NCBI GenBank assembly: GCA_905182985.1
Contig: CAJJDN010000326.1
Coordinates: 1 to 26,368, forward strand
Origin: Paramecium sonneborni
Lineage: Eukaryota; Ciliophora; Oligohymenophorea; Peniculida; Parameciidae
Length of the DNA stretch: 26,368 nt
Direction of reading: 5' to 3'
The notes beneath the pieces are model-generated. The model had not been told where the DNA came from, did no database searches, and saw only the letters and a list, made by a program, of their open reading frames with translations. Shown here piece by piece: positions 1-11,800 of the stretch; position 1 is the first letter of the stretch; each line of letters starts with the position of its first letter. Both the position numbers and the translations under genes were made by a program.

Positions 1-89
1 TATTAAATAGATTCTTTTGATAAATAAAATAAATAACAGTTCACTAAGTGATAGAAAGAAAAAAGTAAATAAAAGAATACACTAAATTA

Positions 90-175
90 GTGAACCCAAT
101 TTGGGCTTTATAATATTGAAAATCAATTCTCCAATTCTAAATTGTCAAATGCCGCCTATTTTTCGTCAAAACTTC
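90..175. other. GC-richer non-coding island with short hairpin
   Basis: This stretch stands out from its AT-rich surroundings. It holds a perfect five-pair inverted repeat (CCCAA, one base, TTGGG) at about 96-106 and a TGCCGCC run near 150-156. No convincing protein is encoded. It could be a dispersed intergenic element or a small RNA; its function is unknown. Confidence 0.3.
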
Positions 176-388
176 TAGATTATTATTGTCATATTATTTG
201 GTTATTAAAAAAAGACTTAATTATAGAATTATTGATCGTTTTTTGAAAATCATTACAATAAAGTTAATAGATTTAATTGTGTATAAAATTTATAAAAATA
301 AAGTTTGGTAATCACTTATAAAAACTACATAAAAAAGCTTTATTTGATTTGAATGGAGCATATAAATTAAAACATAGTCATACTAAAA

Positions 389-431
389 AGTGTGATGTTT
401 AAAATATAAGGATAATATTATTTATCACACT
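389..431. repeat. 8-bp inverted repeat with 27-nt loop
   Basis: AGTGTGAT at 389-396 is matched by its exact reverse complement ATCACACT at 424-431, giving a possible small hairpin. It lies in the otherwise featureless leader region (176-570), where I see no gene on either strand. Confidence 0.3.
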
Positions 432-570
432 AAAAATATAAGCCACACCGATTGTATTTATATATTTTTACATTTGTTATAGAAAATTTATTCTATATTA
501 AACAAAAAGTTAACTTAAAATAATGAGATTATTGTAGATTCCCCTAATTAAATTAACTTTTTGAGTAAAG

Positions 571-1211
571 AATCTAAAAAGATAACAATAAGTATAATGC
601 ATTTCTGATTTACAAATAAATTTATAGTTTTTATCATCAGCATTAGATGATTGAATGACACTGAAATAATGAAGAGTTTTCTGGTGTAATTAGAAAAAGT
701 CTTGAAATCATTAAGAAAGTTTGAATACTTTGATCCGAGTAAGTGGATTATTCAATTACCAACATAAATATAACTTTCAAAAGGAGTTAAAAGTAAAATT
801 TTAATAAATTTAGATAATAAACTTTATAGATGGAGAGATACAATAGGATTTACTCTCTTTAATGATATCTATCTATGTCATTATTAAAATTGATCCAATT
901 TAAGATCTAAAATAATTAATGATTCATCAATCATTGAAGTGTTAGTTTTTCACACAGACTATTATTATTATTGACAGAAGTTGAATAACTATTGCACACT
1001 AATATAGAGTTGGGAAAGAGTCTTAAATTTTTTTAGGCTTTTTCTTAAAATAGTATAAAAGCTAGAATAAAAAAATATATCTTTCAATTTTTTTCAGATA
1101 AATATCAATTATTTATAAGATTTTCAAATTTTGGCAAAACAATAATAATAAAAAACTATTGAATAATTCAAATTTTAATAATGTATATATATAAATTAAA
1201 AAAGAACATGA
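571..1211 (+). pseudogene. decayed protein-coding remnant, unrecognised
   Basis: In the ciliate code this stretch reads as protein-like sequence but is broken. A frame from 571 reaches TGA at 652, while a frame one base away continues through ATG 669. That ATG opens 74 codons, including the segment KFEYFDPSKW, and closes at TGA 891-893. The same frame goes on with protein-like sequence past a second TGA at 972-974 and ends at TGA 1209-1211. Inserting one T in the TT at 651-652 would join the first two parts. The product contains basic and aromatic residues and a possible helical start, but I do not recognise a family. It ends 172 bases before the protease gene on the same strand. A decayed gene is the best reading; a chance run of open frames in AT-rich DNA is possible. 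Confidence 0.4.
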
Positions 1212-1382
1212 GTTTTTACTAAATATGCTAAAACTTAAAAACTTGGATGATATTAATAAATAATTCAAACAATATTTTAAAACTATAATTAATTTTGAAA
1301 CAAGTAATAGATCGTATTCTTGTTCTTTACAAAGTTATCTTAAATGGAAAAATAAAAATATTTTATTCCATAATTAAATTTA

Positions 1383-4091
1383 ATGTAAATTTTTTAACCA
1401 AAAGTAATAGAAAATGAAAAAGATTTGATATGCAAATAACATCAACAACAAATCGAATTTGTTATTCTTGATGCTTAATTATCAAGTAATGAAAGGCTCT
1501 TATGCAAGTAATGTAAACACTAAAAGCCAACTAATTCTTAGATTGGGAATTTTTAATAACTTAAATAAAGCTTTGATAGAATACAAAGAGAAAAGATTTC
1601 ATAATACGAGCTAATAATCAAGCCTCATCTTTAATAAGTTGAAGAATTTAAAAAAACTATTGAAGCTCTGAAAACACGTTTGATTCAATAACTTGACTAT
1701 TTACTTTGCCTTTCTCAGGATTGGATTACTCAGTTAATTGATATTGCAACTTAATATAGCTTTTTTGGAGAATTAGATTTATTAATCTAAGGCTTAAAGT
1801 CAAAAATTAATCCAACACCAATAATTGAAACAATTAAAAAAACTCTCAAGCACAACAAGTTCAAAGCTACTCAAAAATTGAATTAATTTAAACTCCAACC
1901 TGAGTTTAATAGATGTTAGGAATTATTTGAAAATCTAAATCACTTATTATAGAATTAAGAGGCAGAAATCAAGATCAATAATCCTTATTTTAAGGATAAT
2001 AATATGTAATTAGAAAAAAATTCTTAAATTCTAGACAAATATATAAGCTTCAATATCAAATAAGAAATATAACCACAATATCCTTACAGTAGTGGTGATG
2101 TTCCAAGAAAAGATATTAATTATCCAGGTATATAGAATGAAGGACAGCATTGCTACATGAATGCTGTGATGCAATGTTTAGCAGAAACTCCATTTTTGAG
2201 TAATTTTCTTTATAATTAAAGCTTTAAAAATTTTATTACTTCTTCAAATTCAGGTGAGAAGTGGAACAATTCTTAACCGATATAAATTATTTTAACTGAG
2301 TAATTGTCACTATTAATTAAAAAATTAAAAGATACAAATGAATAAAGTGTTTCAATAGAATAATTTAGAGAAGCTGTATGTTAAAAAATTTTAGATTCTT
2401 AGAAGAGACCTATATACAAAATATGCGAACCTGCAGATTCGAATGAATTTTTAAAAGATTTATTAGAACATATTTCAGATGAATTAAAAGGATCAAACAA
2501 ATAGAAAAACACTATTATTGATACACTTTTTCAAGGAACAAAAAAAACAAAAACATTCTGTAAATAATGTGCATAGGAAGTAGAGTTTGATGAAAAAATA
2601 AATATTTTTGATTTGAATGTTTTAAAAATGAAAGATGATGAATGCAGATTATAACTTATGTTTTTTAGTAAATATAAACTTATTGAAACATAAACTAAAG
2701 AAATAGTTTTAAAGAAATAAAGAGTTGTTCTCCAAAATAATCAAAAAATTAAAGAATTGTATTAATAAATTACAAAAATCACAAATCTCAATAAAGATTA
2801 ATACACAATTGCATATAAAAATAAAGGTTCCTTTTGTAGAATTCCTGATAATTACGATTAATATGAACTATTTAAATTAGGTATTAGCAGTAAGAAAACA
2901 ATATATGTTTATGAATTAGGAAATTAGGATGAAGCTGAAAAAGAATTTATTGAAATTTCCTAAATCTTTAATTATCCATCTTCAGATTTTAAATTGTATG
3001 ATATAGTAAATTTTAAACCAAAGGATAATATTTGGAGAGAAGGGTAAATAGTAGATATTTAAGAAAATTAGTATGAAATTAAAGATTGCTCTTCAGATTA
3101 AAAATATCGAATTAATAATCTAGATATCTCTTAATTTAGAAAAAAGGTTTAAAATTAGAGGAATATGGTGAAGATTGAAGTTTATAATTACTTAAATTAA
3201 TCAAAAAATAATAAATATAAATAGATATTATATCCAATGATTATTTTAATTCCAATCAAATCAATTACATTTTAGGAATTAAAGGTCTATATCTACAAAT
3301 AAATATAAAGATTCATCAATATAGTAAAAATTTATTAATTTTAGAATGAATTCTAAGTTAAACCAAACCTTTATAACACTTGGGGATTGGAAGAAGAACT
3401 TAAAAAATCTTTTGACTAATCGGAATTTCCTTATAGAATTCTAATATTAGATGCTCACAATAAATGCTTAAATTGCAAAAAGACATCAATTATTGTAAAT
3501 AACAGATAAACTAATTGTAAAGGCTGTGAAGTTGATCCTATTATTCTAAATTTTGATTATTCTATAAAGCCAAAGATAATTTTAGTATGGACTTAAACTT
3601 AAAAATATCTAAAATAGTTAAAAATAGAATCAGATTATGATTTCAAATTAGAGGATTATCTAAAATAATACAAAAGCACTTAAGAATTAACAAAAATTTG
3701 TTAAAATTGCAAAATCCCTTTGTTTGAATAAACCTTTTTATTTGTAGCACCAATTATTTTGGTTATTCATTTGCCAAAGCTAATAAGAACTTAAGTTTAC
3801 TTTGAGATATAATCTTAAAATATTAGGGATTGCTTATATAAGATAAATGATGTTTTATATAATCTTTATGCTGTCATTAATTTAAAATAAATTATCGCTG
3901 ATAATTAATAGTATACCTATCAACATCATACCGCTTATGTAAAAAAATAAGATTAATGGATTGAATTTAATGATTCCAAAATAAAAAAGATAGATTTACA
4001 TAAAATAACATCTAAGAATGCATGTTTATTATTTTATATAAGATAAGAAATTAAGGATGATGTCATATTTTTGCTTTAAAGTTTTTTTTGA
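1383..4091 (+). CDS. B-box-like zinc finger / ubiquitin-specific protease (peptidase C19)
   Basis: The gene has 902 codons without an intron, using TAA/TAG as Gln and TGA 4089-4091 as stop. It should remove ubiquitin from proteins by thiol isopeptidase chemistry. The Cys box is NEGQHCYMNAVMQCL, with catalytic Cys at about residue 257. DSNEFLKDLLEHI follows about 100 residues later. The His box is QHHTAYVKKQDQWIEF, with His about 848 and Asp about 864. Between the boxes lies a large insert with CxxC pairs (CLNC and CKGC, then CQNC before an ILVIHLPKL strand), as in USP4/11/15-type enzymes. The N-terminus (about residues 16-48, CKQH and later LLCKQCKHQ) resembles a B-box zinc site, followed by a likely coiled coil. 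The usual GHY of the His box is QHH and the usual NTC is QHC, but the reactive residues are kept, so activity is likely. An in-frame ATG at 1344 is an alternative start. Confidence 0.85.
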
Positions 4092-4574
4092 TTTTTTTAA
4101 AAATCATTTATTATAAATTCAAAAATAGATTCTTAAATTTTCTTTTGAGAAGTCTTAGCTAATTTTGATTATTCAATTATAAATTATTTTCTTAAATAAT
4201 TCTTTATTTGGCCTTTTATTATCAGAGTGGGCTAAACTAAATAATAAATAAAATATCTGTTTTAGATATTTTTATCCACTTTCTATTCTTGTTAAAAAAC
4301 TGATTAATAATACTTTATTTTTTTCTCTCAAGTTATTTATTTTGATAATCAAATTGATATCATAAATAAGTTATTTGAGTTCGATGGAAAGTGATGATTT
4401 ATTTTTAAAATCTTTAAATTAGAAAACTCAAAATTAAATATAAAAACTAAATCAAAGACATTTAAGGGGGTTAAAGGTTTTATTTTATTCAAAAATAAAT
4501 AAGGAATTGTTAAAAATTTTACAGAATTAAAAGGACTCAATCTCAATGAAGCCATTAAGTTTGACTTTGTAATA

Positions 4575-4700
4575 GTGACTTGTCTGTGAGGGAATTGTAT
4601 ATTTGTTTTTCCTCACATAGTTTTGGATTACTAGATATATTTATAATAAAATTGGGTTTAAGATGAACTGGCCTGCTACCTTTGGCTGCTGTTTAACTTA
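4575..4700. other. GC-richer patch with bulged hairpin, possible small RNA
   Basis: TGTGAGG near 4585-4591 pairs with CCTCACA near 4611-4617. The stem can extend by two A-T pairs beyond one bulged G. About 50 bases later comes a locally GC-rich run (ggcctgctacctttggctgc) at about 4670-4689. No tRNA cloverleaf could be folded by eye. It could be a small structured RNA or a decayed coding fragment; the call is weak. Confidence 0.2.
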
Positions 4701-5086
4701 CCATATATATTATTTTTATTTTAAGATATTTAAAATTAATGCTATGAAACCTAGAATTATATATCTATAAATTAAAGTTTACAAAATTATTAATTCTTTT
4801 AAAGACTAATATTTTCATATTCATAATTATTTAATAAAGATCAAATTTATTAATTAGCATCACTTTAAGATTATTCAGTAATTATATTTTTTAAACAAAG
4901 AAAATACGATGTATTTAGACTAAAGAAATAATTTTATGTTTATTGATAAAAATCCTTATTTATTATACATATTGAATATTTATCTAAATTAAAAATATAT
5001 TATTTAATTAAATTGTTATTATATAATATAATTTCAATAAATCAAGATAATATAAACAGTAACTGTTAATTATATAATATTCAATT

Positions 5087-5156
5087 TGTTAAATGTTTAA
5101 GCTTTTTTCTGAATCAATATGAACTTATTAAATGTTTAAATGAATTTTTTTGAATC
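5087..5156 (+). repeat. short imperfect tandem repeat, about 40-bp unit
   Basis: The string TTAAATGTTTAA, a gap of a few bases, TTTTTT and then TGAATC occurs twice about 40 bases apart (near 5089 and near 5127). The spacers differ slightly. It lies in non-coding DNA between the protease and the giant surface-protein gene. It looks like a local slippage duplication. Confidence 0.35.
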
Positions 5157-5814
5157 GAAATCTTGCGTTTATTTATTTGAATTGTTTTGCTTCCATAATT
5201 CTTTAATATTTTAGATTGATTTATTAATCAGATATCCAATCGAAGTTTATAGGTTTTAAATATTTCAAAGTATTAAGAATGAAATTAGTATTCCTTTATT
5301 TAATTTCTTTGCTGTTTATAGTTTTAAGGTATTTACTTAAAATAGAAGGACGCTCAATAGTGATATTGAAATTTAATTGATAAAAGTACATAAAAAAAAA
5401 TAAGTTTGATTATTTTTGAATGATATTTTTCTTTTTTATTTAATTATGATTGCTTAAAGTTGATCATATTATTATTTGTAAACACTTATTTTAAAAAATA
5501 TTATTGTAATTATAAAATTTAGATGATCACCCTAATCAAGAAAGAGGAAAGTTACAAAAAGTATTTTTATTTATAATATTTTAATTGTCGAGTGAAATGA
5601 TAAAATACATTTTTTTGAATATTTTATAAATAAAATTTAATCAAGGTGAAAGGAATTTAGATATGGATCTAGAGTGATGAAATAAATTTAAAAAAAAGTC
5701 TTCTTGAATTTGAAATTAAGCTCTTTTTCGATGTTATAAAATTAATGATTTTCAAAAAGTTATGAATTTAAGATGGAAATTTATTTTGAGACTTATTTTA
5801 AAAAATATAAAATT

Positions 5815-8800
5815 ATGATTTTCCTTTTTGTTGTCCTGATACTATTGATATCAGAATGTCAATTTAAGAATATCGTAAAGTGTTATTATGAATATGATGA
5901 TTCAGCTTTGGAGATTGATGACAATCGACCTTAATCAAAAAATGTAGATTTAAAAACTAATTCTTTTGAATTGAACACAAAGGGTTTTGGATTTTGGTCA
6001 AAATATGTTCATAATAGAAAATGTTCTCTTGAGTATTGGACTGCTATAGCTTCTTTTGATTCTTATTGTTAAAGTGATAATTGTCAATTTAAAGGAATCA
6101 CCATGATGAAACTTGTGGATTAGGAGTAAAATTTATTTGCTACACTAATGTTAAATATGAATGATAATCCAGTGAGTTTGACTCATGACTTTTATTTATT
6201 CCCTATCGGTTCAAATCTTCATTAATCTGCTTCTATATCTTTTGACCCAAGCTAATATCAGAACATTTGGATTTACACATCGATCATATACTCAACAAAG
6301 GATTAAACTATAACATTATTCACTAATGTTGGAGAATATATTCGTTCATTTAACTATTAAATTTTAACAGATTCAATAACAATTGAACTTGGGGGTACCA
6401 ATTATCCTCAGTATTATTATGAGTATAATTTGATATCTTATCCTTTTAATGGATATATTTCACCAATTTAAGAATATGATTCCTTTTCATACTACGATGA
6501 ATTTTTTTTTAATTTATTTTCTTTATGTCCATTTTAGGAATAGAAAACTCAGACCAAAATTCAAAATATTCAATATTTTTATTCTTCATATGTTTTAAGT
6601 TATTATGCCTACTACCATTAAATGGTTGTAAATAATAGATACATTTTAAAATTGTGGATTAAATAAGATTATTTAGAAGTATTTGTTAATTGATTTTAAG
6701 GCTTATAATTATTATAAAACCAATTATTAGGAAGATCACTAATAACTTGTTTAAGCACCATTTAGAATTGATTATCCTGTTTGTTTAGGTTATGAAGATA
6801 GAATATTAAGTAGTTAATTAGCAAAATTATATTATACAGTATTTGTTTATTTTTAATATTAGGTTGACTTTTAAAATGTTAACAAAACAATCATTCATTT
6901 TGAAACCTAATTTTATAAAATTCCTATATACACACCTATGTATACTGATGATAATTTGAGATAATATGATCGATTAATAATTAGCAGAGATAATCTATAT
7001 GAATAAACTTAAAAATGGCATTACTTTATCTTAGAATATGGAAGAACCCCAACTTAAAATGGAGAGACTCTTTAATTAAGATTATATTTTTATAATGAAG
7101 AACCTTTAATTTACAATTTAGGAACACAAAACTATAATTCTTAATTTACAGGAAATACCATATCTATACGCTTTTAAATTTTAGATTATTTCTCATAAAT
7201 AAGCAGGGTAAAATTTTAAAATATTAAATTTATATCAGGATTTCAAGGAGATAACGAAGACTAACAAGGTATATTTGAATATAATATAGATTGTTATAAA
7301 AACTGTAAAAATTGTAACGGACCAATGAACTATGATTGCACATCTTGTTTTGAAGAATATAACTTTGTTTTAACATAATTTAATCAATGTGAATGCAAAT
7401 ATATGTTTGTATATAATGAAAAAACAGATCAATGTGATAAAATTGAAGATTCAAAAGGGCTTATTATAACTTAAGAAGCAGTTTAGAATATTTGCAAATT
7501 TGGATATTTCCAAGTGTTTTTTGAGAATCAATATTTATGTATTTAATGGTAATAGATTTAAATTTATTAAAAATTAGCCCTTAATATCATATTGTTAATT
7601 TATTTTGTGGTGATTGCTATTTTTAACCATTATTCTGGTATTTAAAACCAGTTTGCACATTTGATTATATTTAAATAAAGAGCTCAGATTCATATCAGAA
7701 ACATTCTAGATTAAATAGCTAAAGAGATGTGTATTATTTAGATTAGGAATTAAATTTACTTCTTCTTGATGGAGCGTCAGATTATTGTGTAGATTCATTA
7801 GACGGTTGTGAAGTTAGCTAATATCATCATTTAAATGAATATACAAAGATTAGGTGTAAAAATAATCATTTTTATGATAATTTTATCTGTAAAATGTGTG
7901 ATCCATATTGTGTAAATTGTCAATCTGAGAATGTGTGTTTGGCATGTATTGAGTCTCGTTATTTCAATAAAAAAAGTTAAAAATGTGAACTTTGTAGCTC
8001 AGAATGTTTGTCATGTACAACAGATCTAAATTCTGAGTTCGGTTAAAGATGCTTAACTTGTGCTTAGTATTATTTATTGATATATAATAGATCATATACT
8101 TTAACCTATTAAGGATAGTGCAAAATGTGTGGAATGAATTGTTAATATTGTAAAGAAGATTATAATTAATCAAATTAATAATATTTCTTGAGATGCTTAA
8201 AATGTTTAAATGATAAAATCATGGCTATAAGATTTAATGGCATAGATTGTTTAATAATTGAGTAAAAGAACTGTCAATATGTAATGATAATTTCAAGGTC
8301 TCAAAGTCTTAAATACAACAGCTACTCTTATAATTTTGAACCCTCAAATGATTTATCTGATGAACTTCCTGTTTGTGCATTATGTGAACCAACTTATACT
8401 TATTATACTTTTGTAGAAAGTTGTCTATAAAGTTAATTATTTAATTGTTTAGTTGGAATCTCTCACATCTATTCTGGTGATGATATGATTTCTAACTATA
8501 AAAACACATGTTTAATAGGTGAAGCTTCTAGCCTTGCTATGAGCTATTAAGGTCAAGAGAATTGTTAGGCATATTTTTCTAATTGCAATTTGTGCTATGT
8601 TCAATACAAATATACTCCTAGTTATTGCCTTGAATGCTTTGAAGGATATTTTAATCATCGTTTAATTGGAGATTGTTAAAAATGCCCTGAATCTTTAAAT
8701 TGTAAGACTTGCTTTCAATAAAGTATTGGATATAATGATGTATGGAAATAAAAAATTGCTTTATTCAATCAGTTTCTAAAAGTTAGATTATAACCAGATT

Positions 8801-11800
8801 TTTTTGTAATTCATTTTATAATTATTTAATAGTTTGCTTAACATGATTAAAGTTAGAATCCATCAGACTATGAAATAGTTTGCTTTTCATGTTTTGATGG
8901 CTATGTTCTCATAAAAGGGAAATGTATAAAATATTGTGATTCAAACTGTGAAACTTGTATATTTTAGGATGACTAGTACATTTGTCTTACTTGTGGTAAG
9001 AATGGTTATCATAATTTATTGACAATTATTTAATACTAATGTGCTATTTGTCCTAGCTTTTGCGAATTATGTAGAGTAAGAACTGATGAAGAAATATTCA
9101 AGCTAAACTCTCTTTTCGTTAAGAATAGTTAAAATTAAATTTTTACATATTAATGTTTGAAACCTTTTTTATATGGTGAAAAGATTTTTTATGACTCAAT
9201 TTTTGGATAATTTTTCCCTTGTGTTGATGATTTGTAATGTGAGAATGTATTGACTATTGAATTAAATCTATTTTGCTCTGAATAAGATTATGAAAACAAA
9301 TTATCATCAATTACTGATAAAAATTTACAATCAGAATTTAAAATGAAGAATATTGCTTTTTAAACTCTTATTTAATCCAATATTGAATAAAATAGTTTCA
9401 GTTATGTAATTTATTGTTTTTCTATAATTAGTATGAGACTAATGCCATATATGAGATTCTTAATAAAAAAAGTATTAAAAAAATCAAAATTTTTCTTAAA
9501 TCCCAATAAGAATAGACTTGCTAAATTAATTAATTTAGCTATATTTCATAAAAGTTCTCAAAATTCGTATTTAATGCAATGTATTTCTTTAATTATAATA
9601 TCAAGCGAAATATAGTTAACATTCATATCAGAAATTAAGTAACCATTAATAATTCAAATTTTGAGGGAAGTTAATTTTGTTGACTTTTCATTCTTAAGAT
9701 TTGAAAATATACAAATTGAGGTATAAGAAAGCATTTATCCTAAAATTTTAAGTGCATATGGTTTTAAAAGTATTGATTTAGAGTTGGAGAAAATTATAAT
9801 TTCCTCAAAACTCTAACTTGAATACACTTTTTTTAATTTTTAATGTGATTAATTAAACTCATTAAAATTTAATCATGTTCAACTTAAGAATACCAAATTT
9901 GATAACTCTAATTTGAAAAGCATTTTTGCCTTTCAGTTTACTTCCAAAAATGATTTCATTAGAATTTAAGACTTTTCAATCCTTAATTGCATTCTAAGAA
10001 ATTCAAATATAATTGAAATTAATTCTCTTATACATTAATCAATTGATTTTAAAAATTTCATTATTGATTCTGAACTATTTAATAGTTCATTAATTACATC
10101 TGGTATGGGAGTTTAGCTTTTTACTATAACTAATTTCTTTGCATCTGGCACATTGGAATAGACAAAACCATTTATCACTTTAAAAAATGTTGTATCAACA
10201 GATATAAATAATTTCACAATAAAGTAAATGAATCTAATTGAATCAACATTCTTAATATTAGAAAAGCAAGCAAAAATTTATGAATTTTATATATTTGAAT
10301 GCTAAATCTAAGGTCGATCATCATTTATTAGTAATAACTTCCCAAAATAATCAATTACCGACATTCATCTTTCCTATTAGATCGATGTATTGACTATCTA
10401 AAATATAAAATCAAGTAATTAGACTTAAATTTTGAATTTACAACCATTTAGTTCTAATTAATCAAAGTTAGAGCTTTGGAATGTTAAAATTTATTAAAAT
10501 AATATAAATGACGAATATTACGAGGCAGAATACTTGTTTATAATTTAGCTGCAAATTGTAAACATTGTTAATTGCGATATCGTAAGAGGAAATGGATTGA
10601 GTGAGTTTTACTTAGATTAGTAATAATTAAGATTTTTAAATTTAAAAGTCAATTAATTTGAGATTAGTGTTTTACATCAATATTTTGAATGTTCAAATAT
10701 GTAAAAATTCAAAAATTAGCATCCTAACTTCATTAAACTAGTTAATATAATCAATGTGTTTTTTGAAAATCTAATTATAGAAAGAGTTAACATTCTAAAT
10801 GCAGGTTTGATTTAATTTTTATAGTAATCTAAATCATTATTCTCTGAAAATATAATAATTTTTCAGAATGTAATTTTTTAGAATAATTTGATAATTACTT
10901 CAAATAATGATGCTAGTGCTTCACTTATATCAATTTTAAGTAACTAAAAGATTTAAATCACTATTTTTTCTTCAAAGATGTTAAGAAATTAATTGCATAA
11001 TTACAAATAAAATTTGTAAATACCATCTGCTGTATGTCTATCAATAAATTGTCCTTCTGGATACATAAATTTGTTTAATAGTTAATTTTATAATAATTTT
11101 GCCACAAATACACCAGATAGTATAATCAATATAATAGCCAATTAAATTAAATTCAATGGAATAGAATTTGTTAATAATTCAATTTACAATTTAAGTTCTC
11201 TTTTAAGCAATTTATTTCTAGGATTTTCTAGTGATTAAGACGTATTATTAAGTAATTTGAAATCAATATTTTAACTTTAAAATTTTGTAGGAAATGCCTA
11301 TTTATCAGCTGATACTATCTCTGGTTCAAATACATTGATCTAAAATTCCGAAGGGAAAAATGGAGTTGGATTATATTTAAAAGCTAAATTTATAAAACTT
11401 GAATAAATTTAATTTATAAATTTGACAAGTTTCTTTAAATTTAATGAAGAAAATGGTGCTTGTATTTATATTGAAATCCCTTCGAGTGAATGCTAAGTTT
11501 TAATTTAAAACATCAAAGCAGAGAATGTCACTACAAAAGATTATGGAAGTGTTGTATATATTCAGTCAGAATATGATAATTTGAATTTAACACTCTAAAA
11601 TTTAACAGTATCTTCTGGTATTGCATTTAAAGGAAGTATTATTTATGGTTCTTTTTTAAATAATACGTTATTTAATCATATCCTAATAAATAAACTTTAG
11701 ATTAGAAATTAGAAATTAGCTTTTTAAAATTACATTAAAAAAACAGTTGATAATAAAATCCTTTTGGCTAACTTCAATGACAGGGTTTCTATTTATTTGT

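Larger units (their letters stand above)
4092..5814. other. 1.7-kb region without a convincing gene
   Basis: This AT-rich stretch holds several open frames that are short for a code with one stop codon. The best are 4384-4578 (64 codons) and 4663-5112 (149 codons), both on the plus strand. Neither shows a motif or balanced composition, and the second is mostly Ile, Asn, Tyr and Lys. A GC-richer patch with a hairpin lies at 4575-4700 and a short tandem repeat near 5087-5156; both are listed separately. The region probably contains the 3' end of the protease transcript and the promoter of the next gene. Confidence 0.5.

Noticed and set aside
4384..4578. Plus-strand open frame of 64 codons starting MESDDLFLKSLNQ
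   Set aside because: Length is unremarkable when TGA is the only stop, and neighbouring frames are equally open; no motif and no intron-supported extension.
4663..5112. Plus-strand open frame of 149 codons starting MNWPATFGCCLTY
   Set aside because: Composition after the first 15 residues is almost only Ile, Asn, Tyr, Lys and Phe, as expected from translated AT-rich spacer.
7209..7238. GT..AG stretch resembling an intron in the giant gene (begins GTAAAATTTT, ends ATATCAG)
   Set aside because: The frame is open straight through it and gives plausible protein; no intron is needed.
7964..8173. Minus-strand open frame inside the giant gene
   Set aside because: It lies fully inside the Cys-rich coding region on the other strand; it is a shadow frame.
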